64,000 nt of DNA from Acidobacteriales bacterium 59-55 (GTDB lineage Bacteria > Acidobacteriota > Terriglobia > Terriglobales > Acidobacteriaceae). Positions 33,501 to 41,585 of this stretch are shown in pieces. Below the pieces are notes generated by a model. The model was not told the DNA's origin. It ran no database searches and saw only the letters and a program-made list of their open reading frames with translations. Every line of letters starts with the position of its first letter. Positions within the stretch are counted from its first letter, which is position 1. The stretch lies in contig MKSV01000006.1 of NCBI GenBank assembly GCA_001897435.1, positions 186,001 through 250,000 of the forward strand, written 5' to 3'. The position numbers and the translations under genes are program-made.

Positions 33501-33926
33501 CACCGTCTCGTTCACCGATCCCGGCTTCACGGTCACATCGACTCTCTGACGAGCGTTGGTCGTTACCGTGAACGGTTGCGTCTCGGTTCGCTGGAAGCCG
33601 GCGGCCTCTGCAGCAACCTGGTACCTTCCGATGGGCACGCTCGAAAACTCATAACGCCCCTCTGCGTCTGTAGTCGCCGTCTGCTTGATACTCGTCGAAA
33701 GGTTGGTCAGCGTTATGGTGCTGTTTGGAACCGCGGCATTGGTGCTGTCGCTGACGTAGCCGAGCACCGAAGCGGACTCGAACTGCGCATAAGAGAGATG
33801 TGCCGGCAACAGCAATAGAATTGTCAACGCCAGCGGCAGCCATTTGGAAACCAACGAGGCAAGCCTCACTCCTGCTATTGATTTTGGGGGTTGAGCAACA
33901 CTTTCTGGGGGTGAGTTGTGCATCAT
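30501..33926 (-). CDS. Oar-like TonB-dependent outer-membrane receptor
   Basis: A 1141-residue protein; AGGACAG before ATG 33926. A signal peptide (LPLALTILLLLPAHLSYAQ) is followed by a carboxypeptidase-regulatory-like domain (about 48-135; GYVSDSTNAAVPNSTITLTN, EGRYEFSSVPIGRYQV). The plug domain contains DLPLNGRSYADLVLLVPG and the barrel ends at KIIF. This enlarged CNA-domain receptor type is expanded in Terriglobia for uptake of large or complex substrates. It is followed by the phosphoesterase and PI-PLC genes and preceded by a LacI-type site at 34066. Confidence 0.92.
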   Translation of the reverse strand: MMHNSPPESVAQPPKSIAGVRLASLVSKWLPLALTILLLLPAHLSYAQFESASVLGYVSDSTNAAVPNSTITLTNLSTSIKQTATTDAEGRYEFSSVPIGRYQVAAEAAGFQRTETQPFTVTTNARQRVDVTVKPGSVNETVTVSSAPTLLETETSSHSTVIGTRQVEDLPLNGRSYADLVLLVPGARKSSIENSGTSSREGSFNINGQRSAFNNYLLDGLDNNNYGTSNQGFANENIPPSPDAISEFRVETNNYSAEYGRTTGAVINASIRRGSNQFHGRAWDYVRNTSFNAIGPFLAPGATKPKFIRNQFGGTFGGPIWKDHTFFFGDYEGVRQIFNNANATSTLPTASQRAGDFGIPLRNPVTGDVYPTGQVPASAVTPFARAVLDALPLPTQAGISNNFAITPRGIIKDDKGDGRVDHTFSDHLSIFGRYSEHRGYIFDPPSIPGRAGGNSNGNVSIQNRNIAGGATWTISANKLLDIRFGWSRNKGGKFPIGQGQPSMLVENGITDGLPTDPLVVRSLNTQSISGFSQFGAQPSSPQFQNPTIYNPKANFTWIKGRHSMKFGYEYQAVNTEVNDFNPSYGQDNYSGQFSRPAGAATSNDAATQQARNLADFMMGNRSEYSLTTYAIVHLQQRYNFMYFQDDIKISPKLTINAGLRYEIVTPQYERNNKLANFDPITKSLIQARSGGIYSRSLVNTPLNNLGPRFGFAYSANDKTVLRGGYGIGYTQWNRAGGENNLTYNGPNVVNATITQGTSAATAPSASTLCTNDTQPQSECFRQTQQGYAADLTSPAYFNPLNATSRYIPRDFKTGYLQSYQIGIQRQLPHGVVADIAYVGSKATHLQTLADYNQATPCIAGPGVTCGNLQSRRPISNFGAIEIAYGIGSANYNSLQFKLEKRATKGLYLLNSFTYGRIFDLSSGHLETQNGDNSRVNYANPSADYGPGGYDQPLADTLSVVYDLPYGHGRKWGGDTGRLVNTVLGGWQLTLINTMTSGLPVNITYGLSSSNPLYVSNLVTYRPQRLNNGPIKAPSSAHEKTATALKGYFTPANLTTPTTYPWGNVTRNSERSDAFYQADLGLHKAFPLWNDSSNLDFRAEAFNVLNKVNYGSPNSSFGGSSFGQITSASPARQLQLAAKIIF

Positions 33927-34058
33927 CTGTCCTGTCTCCTTAAAATCGGCTTCGTCCCTGCAATGGCAGTTTTCTTGTAATCAAACTTCGTAATTCTTCA
34001 GTTTCCTGAGGATACCGAGAACCTTACGCAATCGGAATTGAAATTGTCAACAGAAATC

Positions 34059-34081
34059 CGCTAACGGAAGCGATAACGTAA
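34059..34081. promoter_or_regulatory. LacI-type operator candidate upstream of the TonB receptor
   Basis: GGAAGCGATAACGTAA (34066-34081) matches AGCGGTAACGTAAG before the inositol oxygenase in 12 of 14 bases. A second half-site CGCTAACG (34059-34066) is adjacent. The rest of 33927-34300 shows no gene, only a small GCGAT/ATCGC hairpin near 34137. Confidence 0.5.
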
Positions 34082-34300
34082 AACTATTCCGATAATAAAA
34101 TAAAATCATATATATCAAGTATTTACATACATTAAAGCGATTATTTATCGCAAACTATAACACGTCCGTTGTACTCCAACAGGCACTCCCCCTGCGTTGA
34201 CGAAGATTTCAGTCAATCATGCCAGTTTTATATGAAACGCAGATAAACGCCGGAACGCCTATGGGCATTCGATACTGCCGTACAGACGGCGACCCACCCT

Positions 34301-35074
34301 CTAATTTTGCGCATATCGAGGATCGACCGTAACGACGCCCCATTGACGGTCCGTAACCTCACGATGCGCTGCCATCATCCAGACGAAGTTCAGCGCACTG
34401 CCGGGGATCGCGACGTTGGGGTGATACCCCTCGGGCAACAAAACGGCATCGCCATCGCGGACGACTTCCACCTCTGCCGCCGAGATTCCATCCGTATAGA
34501 CCAATTGCAGACCAAACGCAGGTTCCGGCATATCAAAGAACACGTAGATCTCTTCCAGCATCGCGGCATGTTCATGTGGAGGCCAACTCGTCCAATTTCC
34601 GGGCAGCGAACTCGTCACCCCGACAACCAGCTTTCCCGCATTCACATTGGTCCCAAGCATGATGTCGATCTCGCGCTTCGAACTGTCCGAGCCCGCGATG
34701 AAGTGCCGCTTCTCGTCCGCCCGCACGCTGGCATACGGGACAAACTGTACGGGATATTCTCCATCCACCTTAGCCGAGCACTCAACGAGGTCGGCCTCCG
34801 AGGTAGTCTCAACCGCCATGGAGAGCCCCTTCGAGATATACAGCGCGTCTTTGGCCTGCATCTCAAAGCTCTGTTGTCCCACTGTGACTGTGGCTGTGCC
34901 GCTCAGGCATACCAACCCCGTCTCCTGGCCTTTATTCTCGAAGTCCACGCGGCGCTCTGCTTTGCCCAGCCGGATGCGCCCATAGCTCATCTCCACCATT
35001 GAACTATTGCCGGGATGAATGAAGATGTTGCGGCCTTCTAAGCTCGCGGTACCACCGATCAAACGCTTCGACAT
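34301..35074 (-). CDS. iolB: IolB/KduI-family isomerase (5-deoxy-glucuronate isomerase-like)
   Basis: A 257-residue double-stranded beta-helix protein; ATG 35074 with AAGGACG upstream, and a longer frame to 35113 is unlikely. The metal-binding block is WPPHEHAAMLEEIYVFFDMPEPAFG, followed by YHPNVAIPGSALNFVWMM, the typical IolB end. IolB converts 5-deoxy-D-glucuronate to 2-deoxy-5-keto-gluconate in inositol catabolism; the related KduI acts on uronates. Downstream of an inositol oxygenase, which makes D-glucuronate, it could act as a glucuronate isomerase; that is inference. Confidence 0.82.
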   Translation of the reverse strand: MSKRLIGGTASLEGRNIFIHPGNSSMVEMSYGRIRLGKAERRVDFENKGQETGLVCLSGTATVTVGQQSFEMQAKDALYISKGLSMAVETTSEADLVECSAKVDGEYPVQFVPYASVRADEKRHFIAGSDSSKREIDIMLGTNVNAGKLVVGVTSSLPGNWTSWPPHEHAAMLEEIYVFFDMPEPAFGLQLVYTDGISAAEVEVVRDGDAVLLPEGYHPNVAIPGSALNFVWMMAAHREVTDRQWGVVTVDPRYAQN

Positions 35075-35181
35075 TGCTTCGTCCTTGTCCGGCTTACGCC
35101 CGTTGCAGATCAAAAAATGGCCCCGAAATAGCTCTCGCCATCTCAGGGCCGCTCAGTAAGACTTCTATGGAGGGCCGCCTG

Positions 35182-36042
35182 CTACCACGCGATCTTCGCC
35201 GGAAAGAACTCGGCGAACAGATCGTCATAGTACGGCTTCAGCTCCTTCAAATTCGGCTTGGTGTGCCCCTTGGAATAGAGGTCATACACGTTGAACTTGT
35301 TGACCCACTCGAACATCTCGATATCGCGTTTGCTCATCAGGTGCCGATACGCGCCATGCCGGTGCGCGGCGTAGAACGAGTGATACCGCAGCATGTACAT
35401 CGACTCTTCCGGCATGTAATTCTTCATCACTTCGCCGATATAGCCGTCGTGTCCGAATGACATATGTACCTTCTCCAGACCGCAGTTCGGCTCGTAGATG
35501 CCGTATTTCGTCTGGTAGAGCGGATTGTTGATGTCCGGATTCGCCTTGAAGTACTCGGGAAATACGATCTGGTCGGAGTAAGCGCAGCCGACGGGGAAGG
35601 TATCGCCCACCACGCCCCACTGCGGCTCGCCCCACAGGCACAGCACCTTGCCCAGGTCGTGAATGAACCCGGTCAGCACGAACCAGCGCGGGTGGCCGTC
35701 CTTGCGGATTGCCTCCGAAGTCTGCAGCAGATGCTCGATCTGCGTCAGGTCGGTGTCCGGGTCGCTGTCATCGACCAGTGTGTTCAGAAACTCCGCGGCC
35801 TCCCAGATGCTCTTTTCGCCCTTGTTGAGGCCGAAGTACTCCTTCTGCTTCCCCATCACGTAGTCGAATGTCTGGAACTGGTGGTTGAGGCGATAGAACT
35901 CCGCCACGCCGGGATTCGCCTCCGCATCATACTGGCGGAACTGCTCCTCGGTCTTGCCTTCCTGATAGCGCTCGGTTAAAAATTCATCCCACTCGTCCAT
36001 GTCCTTAAGAGGAGCGTTGCTGGAAACTGCTGTCGTTGCCAT
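35182..36042 (-). CDS. myo-Inositol oxygenase (MIOX)
   Basis: A 286-residue protein from ATG 36042 (AAGGGA nine bases upstream). The di-iron HD-type fold is clear: [48 protein letters not shown], and the C-terminal [16 protein letters not shown] of the MIOX family. It oxidises myo-inositol with oxygen to D-glucuronate. It is a largely eukaryotic family present in some Bacteroidota and Acidobacteriota. It is upstream of the iolB-like gene and downstream of the LacI-type regulator, with a palindromic site before it at 36079-36090. Confidence 0.93.
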   Translation of the reverse strand: MATTAVSSNAPLKDMDEWDEFLTERYQEGKTEEQFRQYDAEANPGVAEFYRLNHQFQTFDYVMGKQKEYFGLNKGEKSIWEAAEFLNTLVDDSDPDTDLTQIEHLLQTSEAIRKDGHPRWFVLTGFIHDLGKVLCLWGEPQWGVVGDTFPVGCAYSDQIVFPEYFKANPDINNPLYQTKYGIYEPNCGLEKVHMSFGHDGYIGEVMKNYMPEESMYMLRYHSFYAAHRHGAYRHLMSKRDIEMFEWVNKFNVYDLYSKGHTKPNLKELKPYYDDLFAEFFPAKIAW

Positions 36043-36078
36043 TTTTGATTTCCCTTCGACGCGAAGATCCGCACTTAC

Positions 36079-36090
36079 GTTACCGCTAAC
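36079..36090. promoter_or_regulatory. LacI-type operator before the inositol oxygenase
   Basis: GTTACCGCTAAC (minus strand GTTAGCGGTAAC) is a CG-centred palindrome of the LacI/GalR type. It lies 37 bp before the oxygenase start and matches the sites at 34066 and 38693. Confidence 0.6.
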
Positions 36091-36130
36091 TACAATAGAC
36101 CCGAAAACGTGTTCTGGCAAGTGGAAAAGA

Positions 36131-37159
36131 TTACTTCTTTTTTGCCGCCGCGAGGCCTGCGGTCGATTGCCGCACGACCAGCGTTGAATTCACCAGAACA
36201 CTGCGTGGCGACTGCTCCGGATTGGCCGAGAGGTCCAAGGCAAACTCCCCGGCGATGCGCCCCAGTTCCGACGTCCCATGGTCGATCGAACTCAGCGGAA
36301 CGCGGAGATAATCTGCGTAGCGAAGGTTTCCGCAACCGATAAAGGCGATGTCCTCCGGCACACGGAGTCCGGCCTGCAGCGTTGCCTCTATCGCGCCTAC
36401 AGCGGTCAGGTCGTTGTAACAGAAGACGGCGTCTGGCCTGGGCTTCAGCCGAAGCAGCTCCTGCATCGCCTGAAAGCCGGCCACGTCTCCTGCCTCCTCC
36501 ACTCGCTCCCGCACCAGCACGTAGCTCTCAGGCACCGTGATACGGCGTTCCGCCATCGTGCTCCGGTAGCCGCGCAACCGGTCGAACGACGGGCTCGTGT
36601 CCTTGCCGCCGATATGGGCGATCCGCTTGCGGCCAATCTCGATCAGGTGTTCGGTGGCCATCTCGCCAACCCTTACGTCGTCGGTGCCGACAAAGTGTGC
36701 GGCAAGATGCGGAAAATTCCGGTCGAACAAGAGATAAGGCGTTCGCACGTCGCCCAGTTCGTAGAAATTGCGCAGGCTCGCCTGGCACGATGCGATCAAC
36801 AGGACGTCGATGCCCCGGCTCAGAAGAGTCCGAATCTCTTCCTGCTCCACATCCGGATCTTCTTCCGAAGACGCCAGGATCAATGCCCGCTTGCTCGTCC
36901 GCAGAACCCCGCTCAGCGATTTGGCGAACTCGGCAAAAAAGGGGTGAACCAGATCGGGAACGACCAGTCCGACCGTATAGGTCCGTCCGCTGGCCAGACC
37001 CCGCGCCATCATGTTGGGCTGATAGTTCAGCTCCTTCATGCGCTTCAGCACGCGCCGCCGCGTCTCTTCGCCAATGTCGGCATTGCCGCGCAAAACCTTC
37101 GACACAGTAACGACGGACACGCCAAGCTCGCGTGCAATATCTTTCAGTCTTACAGCCAT
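36131..37159 (-). CDS. LacI-family transcriptional regulator
   Basis: A 342-residue protein with AGGAG before ATG 37159. The N-terminal LacI helix-turn-helix and hinge are [20 protein letters not shown], then [20 protein letters not shown]. The periplasmic-binding-like effector domain follows ([51 protein letters not shown]). It probably senses inositol or a derivative and controls the flanking genes through the sites at 34066, 36079 and 38693. Confidence 0.92.
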   Translation of the reverse strand: MAVRLKDIARELGVSVVTVSKVLRGNADIGEETRRRVLKRMKELNYQPNMMARGLASGRTYTVGLVVPDLVHPFFAEFAKSLSGVLRTSKRALILASSEEDPDVEQEEIRTLLSRGIDVLLIASCQASLRNFYELGDVRTPYLLFDRNFPHLAAHFVGTDDVRVGEMATEHLIEIGRKRIAHIGGKDTSPSFDRLRGYRSTMAERRITVPESYVLVRERVEEAGDVAGFQAMQELLRLKPRPDAVFCYNDLTAVGAIEATLQAGLRVPEDIAFIGCGNLRYADYLRVPLSSIDHGTSELGRIAGEFALDLSANPEQSPRSVLVNSTLVVRQSTAGLAAAKKK

Positions 37160-37219
37160 GCATAGCTCCTGAGAGTCAATCCTATAACTTTGTCCAAACT
37201 TGCAGACAATCCAAGCAAC

Positions 37220-38527
37220 TCAGGAGAATCGTGTCCTCTTCCAAAGGCTCCACGTTCCCGCCACCAGGCTTAGCAGAAGGACCCCGCCCAGGATGGCAAT
37301 CCAGCGGCCGTCCATCGCCAGAGGTGGAATAACCGCGCTCACCCCGAGCCAGATAAACACCCCTGTGGCGGCGGCGATGATCGCGTAGTCCCACCAGCGG
37401 CGTTTCTCGTTGCGTGCTCCAAACTCATCGCCGGCCATGGCCAGCATCGTCCGGTTATAGTCGAGCCCGTAGCGCTCGCACTCCCTCAGCACCGCCTCGT
37501 TGGTCGAGGTCTGCTCCTTCGACGACGCAACTGCGGTGCTGATTGCCAGCGCGCCCAGAATCATCACGAGGGACCCAGCTACCACCAGTACTTTATGACG
37601 ATGGTCCGCCGCAGCCAATTCGCCAAACACCAGCGCCCCCCAGGCCAGACCCCAGAGCTGGTTGGTATTCGAGAGCGGAATGCCTCGGCCAATCCCCACA
37701 TACTTCGTCGCAAACTGCTGGAACAGGTCCCCGATCACCCAGACAAACCCGCCCAGAAAGAGCCAGAAGACCATGCCGCGCAGGTGAAAGAGCTGAAACG
37801 AAGGCGAGTGCAGGCCTCCATCGAGCGCCACCGTCAGCGCAAACACCGTGCCCAGCTCCCCCACCGTAAAGGCGGTCACAAACGACAGCGGATTCATGCC
37901 GCTCAAATAAGCCTTGCGATAAGGAACATACATCGTCCCCCACATCAGGCTCGCTCCCGCCGCGGCAAGAATCCCGCTCACCGCGTGGTGAGTCGTCACC
38001 GTCCCGCCGTGAATTGTGCTGAACCCCAGCATCACTGCCGCAGCCACAATGGCGAGAGTGCCCAGCACCACCTTGCCGATATTTTTTGCGCTGGCACCCT
38101 CCAGTTCGCGGAACAGCAACCGTCCCCACAAAAGTCCGATCAGGGCGTTGGTGTTCCAGAGCGGGAAGGCGACTGCCAGACCAACGTCTCGAATCGCAAA
38201 GACCGTCAGGGTATTCGCGACCGCCCAAAGCGCCCCGGCCAGCAGCGCCCATACGATCAGGTGCTTCTTCTCCATCAGGTCGGCAAAGACATAGGAGGTT
38301 CCCTTCAGCAGGGTCGGAAAGGTCCATCGAGCGGTAAAGACTCCGGCCACCATGCACAGCGAGATCGCGAATGGCGAGAAACCGGCATTGACCAGCTTCG
38401 TCGGCGCCTCCGCGGCACCCAGCCAGACACCGGCGGTCAGGCCGCAGATGACGCCCAGCCCGTGAAGCGACATCCCCTCTTTTTTTACTTTTACTCCGGA
38501 AACTGCACTTGCCACAGATCTCTCCAC
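37220..38527 (-). CDS. GRP/DMT-type sugar transporter
   Basis: Up to 435 residues, with about ten hydrophobic helices in an inner-membrane drug/metabolite-transporter fold. GLAVAFPLWNTNALIGLLWGRLLF and GIGRGIPLSNTNQLWGLAWGALVFGE form the repeated [P]LxNTNxLxGxxWG signature of the glucose/rhamnose uptake (GRP/RhaT-like) family. An extra C-terminal pair of helices follows a charged loop at about 330-380. The start is unsure: GTG 38527, GTG 38515 (GGAGAGA just upstream) or ATG 38473. In this context it may carry inositol or a uronate. Confidence 0.82.
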   Translation of the reverse strand: MERSVASAVSGVKVKKEGMSLHGLGVICGLTAGVWLGAAEAPTKLVNAGFSPFAISLCMVAGVFTARWTFPTLLKGTSYVFADLMEKKHLIVWALLAGALWAVANTLTVFAIRDVGLAVAFPLWNTNALIGLLWGRLLFRELEGASAKNIGKVVLGTLAIVAAAVMLGFSTIHGGTVTTHHAVSGILAAAGASLMWGTMYVPYRKAYLSGMNPLSFVTAFTVGELGTVFALTVALDGGLHSPSFQLFHLRGMVFWLFLGGFVWVIGDLFQQFATKYVGIGRGIPLSNTNQLWGLAWGALVFGELAAADHRHKVLVVAGSLVMILGALAISTAVASSKEQTSTNEAVLRECERYGLDYNRTMLAMAGDEFGARNEKRRWWDYAIIAAATGVFIWLGVSAVIPPLAMDGRWIAILGGVLLLSLVAGTWSLWKRTRFS

Positions 38528-38550
38528 GTATCGACTATATTTCTACAAAA

Positions 38551-38655
38551 TCAATGCAGGAAGACCAGGAGGGCGATCCCGGCGATCAGCACAAAAAATG
38601 GCACCAAAAAATGACTGTCAGTCACGATCGTCTTCACGCCACGAAGAAAATTCAT
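38551..38655 (-). CDS. 34-residue single-helix membrane microprotein
   Basis: ATG 38655 has GAAGGG six bases upstream; TGA is at 38551-38553. The product is MNFLRGVKTIVTDSHF followed by a hydrophobic helix LVPFFVLIAGIALLVFLH: a short amphipathic start and one transmembrane helix. It lies 24 bp before the transporter frame and 38 bp after the operator at 38693, so it would be the first gene of the transporter transcript. It may be a small accessory subunit. It is too short for most gene callers. Confidence 0.55.
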   Translation of the reverse strand: MNFLRGVKTIVTDSHFLVPFFVLIAGIALLVFLH

Positions 38656-38692
38656 TTGAAGCCCTTCCACCTTAATTCCAGTACTATCAAGA

Positions 38693-38704
38693 GTAAGCGG
38701 TTAC
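38693..38704. promoter_or_regulatory. LacI-type operator before the transporter transcript
   Basis: GTAAGCGGTTAC is a perfect CG-centred palindrome (GTAAnCGnTTAC), the closest to the general LacI-family consensus of the three sites in this block. Beyond it, 38705-39029 holds nothing I can identify. Confidence 0.62.
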
Positions 38705-39029
38705 GTTGAAGCAACCCTATATGCCATCGATTGCCCTGTCAACAACTTCAAGACCGAGGGCATCGCTCCGGTGATTCGAAAGCCTGAGGCTACTCCCGCC
38801 TGGGGTCGAACGCATCCGTCTCGCAATACAACATCAGATTGCAGTGCCAAAGAGGCGCGAAATCTCCAATGAGCTGTAACTTCAGCTCTTCCAGAAGTTA
38901 GTTAAGAATGAACCGCCCAAAGCTGCCCCCGGATATCCTCCGTGACAGCAGCAAAGGGCAGGTAAATGCACCTAACCCCGCTCACAATCGGCGCATAACC
39001 GCATCTACATAACCCGCATCTAATGGTCA

Positions 39030-40553
39030 ATGCTTTTCTTCCTCAACATGCAGGAGACGATCGAGCGTTTTGGCACTCAGATCACGGAGTTGCACGGGTT
39101 CTTCGATACGAATTACGTCCAGCATGGCTCTCCCGATGATTTCTTTAAATTCGCGCGGACGCTGGAAAACAACAATCAGTTCCGGAATGACCTGTCGGCG
39201 CTGATCAAATCCATTGTGAGCCGGGAGAGAGACGAGATACTTCTCACCGACATGATGAGCATCCTCGCAGCCGCCGTCGGCGGCCCGCCGATGGAGGACA
39301 CGCAGGCCGATATCACCCGGCCTACGAATACGATCATGGAGTTCCTGTTGGGCACGGGCTGCTGGAGACAGTTCGGCGCACCTTCGCGGCCGGTCTCCGC
39401 AACTCCAAAGCCGCCGAGTCACGTCGAGGAGCCACATCCGGCTCGTTTCTCCGCTCCCTCTTCTGACGTATCCAGAGCCCATACATCCGACACGAAAGAC
39501 AGCCTGCTCGACGCCTCAAGCGAACTTCGCCAGAAGCTCACCCGCCTTGAGATCAATACTCTGGAGGTCAAGCTTAATCTGGAGGCAATCGAGCAGAGAA
39601 TCAGAAAAATAGATGCTTTACCAGTTGCTCATTCCGCAGAGCCCGCTTTGCCCCCTGAACCTCGCGCTCCCGAACCCGCTGATAACGCTCAACCCATCGC
39701 CCCCGCCTCGCCCGTGATCGTCCCATCTGTAATCGCCCCACCTTCTGTCATCTCCCAACCTGTCGTCGCTGCTGAGCCTCTCGCTCAGCCCGCTGCTGAA
39801 AATGCTCCTCTCTTTGAAGCGATCTTGCCAACCCGCGGCCGCGCCATCTTCTCCCACGAGTCTGAAGACGACGGCTTCCCGTCTCCGACCTTTGCCTTTG
39901 CCGGCGAAAAAAAGCGGAACATCATCCCCATCGCGGTCTTCCTTGTCCTGCTGACGGTTGTCGCGGCATCGTTCCTGCTCTACCGCACCAGCCTGGGACA
40001 AGGCTTGCTCTCGCATCTGGCAACCGTTCGCACGCTCTTCAGCAGCAACTCGGATGAACCTTCGTCCGGGCCCCCGCCTCCGCCAACACCTTCCGCCACA
40101 ACGCCGCCGACGCCCGCCCCCGAAGGAACAACAACAGGAATCACGGCGGGGACCGCCGCGGCAGCCACGCCCTCAGGTTCAGGCATCGACGGCGCCGGCA
40201 CACAGTCTGACGTATCTTCACCTGCCAGTGCAGGGAGCAGATCCGCAACCAGATATGTCCAGCCCAACGTCATGGAGGGCAACCTACTCTCCGCGCCGAG
40301 GCCTGAGTATCCCGCTTCGGCACGAACGGAGCGGCTCGAAGGAATCGTCGCACTGCAGGCGACAATCTCCACCAGCGGCGCCGTCAAAACCCTGCGCGCA
40401 ATCAACGGACCCCAGATCTTGCGCGGGGCCGCTATCGATGCCGTCCGCGACTGGCGCTATAAGCCGTATTCGGTCGACGGCAGGCCAGTTGAAGTCGCCA
40501 CCACGGTATATGTGCATTTCAGCCTGAAACAGCCGACTGTGATTGGTCGTTGA
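39030..40553 (+). CDS. Membrane-anchored TonB C-terminal-domain protein
   Basis: Up to 507 residues (ATG 39030; 39048 is an alternative, neither with a clear ribosome site). A cytosolic N-terminal helical part (1-280, Pro/Ala-rich from 130) precedes one transmembrane helix (NIIPIAVFLVLLTVVAASFLLY, about 291-312). A Pro/Thr/Ala/Gly-rich linker follows. The TonB_C domain runs RPEYPASARTERLEGIVALQATISTSGAVKTLRAINGPQIL...AIDAVRDWRYKPY. It may transmit energy to outer-membrane receptors or act as a TonB-like scaffold. The large N-terminal cytosolic domain is not typical of TonB. Confidence 0.78.
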   Translation: MLFFLNMQETIERFGTQITELHGFFDTNYVQHGSPDDFFKFARTLENNNQFRNDLSALIKSIVSRERDEILLTDMMSILAAAVGGPPMEDTQADITRPTNTIMEFLLGTGCWRQFGAPSRPVSATPKPPSHVEEPHPARFSAPSSDVSRAHTSDTKDSLLDASSELRQKLTRLEINTLEVKLNLEAIEQRIRKIDALPVAHSAEPALPPEPRAPEPADNAQPIAPASPVIVPSVIAPPSVISQPVVAAEPLAQPAAENAPLFEAILPTRGRAIFSHESEDDGFPSPTFAFAGEKKRNIIPIAVFLVLLTVVAASFLLYRTSLGQGLLSHLATVRTLFSSNSDEPSSGPPPPPTPSATTPPTPAPEGTTTGITAGTAAAATPSGSGIDGAGTQSDVSSPASAGSRSATRYVQPNVMEGNLLSAPRPEYPASARTERLEGIVALQATISTSGAVKTLRAINGPQILRGAAIDAVRDWRYKPYSVDGRPVEVATTVYVHFSLKQPTVIGR

Positions 40554-40744
40554 GGCGCAGAACGTCAAAGCCTCCACTCACGGCAGCGGAGGATTTTGCC
40601 CCCCGACTCTCTGCTTCCAAAACCGGAATGTCCTGGCGATATTTTTCAGTGGGTTCCGATAGGAAACTCAGAAGTCTCCCTTTTGGGAAGAATCGAAGGC
40701 ATGAAGACTGCCACATGCCAATGAATTCGCAAAACGCTTGTAAT

Positions 40745-40821
<77 letters not shown>

Positions 40822-40854
40822 ACTAGCTTTTAGTCTATCGCATCGACCTCGTTG

Positions 40855-41391
40855 CTACTTGCCGAATAGGACATGCAGATCCATGCCAATCTGCCGCAGC
40901 ACAAGGTCCATCAACCACGCCAGGAACAGCATTGGTATCAGCACCATTCCGGTCAGAAGAACCAGCAGCCCCATCAGGAAGATCCAGCTCTGAATCTTGT
41001 TCCTTCGCGGCTCGGCCAGGCTGCCCGCCAGCAGAGCATAGTTGCGCCGGTTGGCCCGCCATGCGATGTCAAACATATCTCCCAGGACAGGAAGCGATCC
41101 CACCACCACCTCGATGCCCACATTGGCCACCATCCGCGCCACCGTCACGTAAGGCACGCCGCGCGCCCATGCGGCAAAGATGATGACACAGGAGGCGATC
41201 CCGCCGACCAGGTCGCCGACGCCGGGAATCAATCCGACGATGCCATCCAGCCCGAAACGAATCGACGTCCCGGGAATCTTCAGGAAGTCGTCCAGGATAT
41301 GCGACAACAGGTCCAGGTTTTCGTCGTCGAACATCTTCCCGGCGCGTTTCGTGCGTGGCGGCAGAACCTCGGGCTTCACTGCAAATTCCAT
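40855..41391 (-). CDS. DUF4112 membrane protein
   Basis: A 178-residue protein from ATG 41391 (GGGAG upstream); a longer frame starts at 41427. The domain core is FLKIPGTSIRFGLDGIVGLIPGVGDLVGG, then VGIEVVVGSLPVLGDMFDIAWRANRRNYALL, the DUF4112 signature, ending in a hydrophobic pair of helices (WIFLMGLLVLLTGMVLIPMLFLAWL). It is an inner-membrane protein of unknown role, common in many phyla. Confidence 0.85.
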   Translation of the reverse strand: MEFAVKPEVLPPRTKRAGKMFDDENLDLLSHILDDFLKIPGTSIRFGLDGIVGLIPGVGDLVGGIASCVIIFAAWARGVPYVTVARMVANVGIEVVVGSLPVLGDMFDIAWRANRRNYALLAGSLAEPRRNKIQSWIFLMGLLVLLTGMVLIPMLFLAWLMDLVLRQIGMDLHVLFGK

Positions 41392-41418
41392 CGCACTCCC
41401 AACTGTCCACTTCGACGC

Positions 41419-41446
41419 TCGACCCATGGCGTTCCGGTGCTATAAT
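41419..41446 (+). promoter_or_regulatory. Candidate sigma-70 promoter of tRNA-His
   Basis: TCGACC (41419-41424) and TATAAT (41441-41446) are spaced by 16 bp; the -10 box lies 12 bp before the tRNA. Confidence 0.5.
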
Positions 41447-41457
41447 TTCCAGTATAC

Positions 41458-41533
41458 GGCGGCTATAGTTCAGTGGCAGAACGCCGCTCTGTGGCAGCGG
41501 ATGTCGTGGGTTCGAACCCCACTAGCCGCCCCA
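41458..41533 (+). tRNA. tRNA-His (GUG)
   Basis: Encoded G-1 (41458) faces C73 (41530); the acceptor GCGGCTA pairs with TAGCCGC. The anticodon loop CTGTGGC gives GUG, the T arm is GTGGG-TTCGAAC-CCCAC, and CCA is encoded. G-1:C73 is the tRNA-His identity element. Confidence 0.97.
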
Positions 41534-41585
41534 AAAATCTTCTTCCGATCGTTTTACCGCTCGACCTCAGGTTTCTGATTCCGTC

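Noticed and set aside
37595..38614. Plus-strand frame of 339 codons antisense to the GRP/DMT transporter
   Set aside because: Extremely basic and Gln/His-rich with no hydrophobic core; it mirrors the transporter on the other strand.
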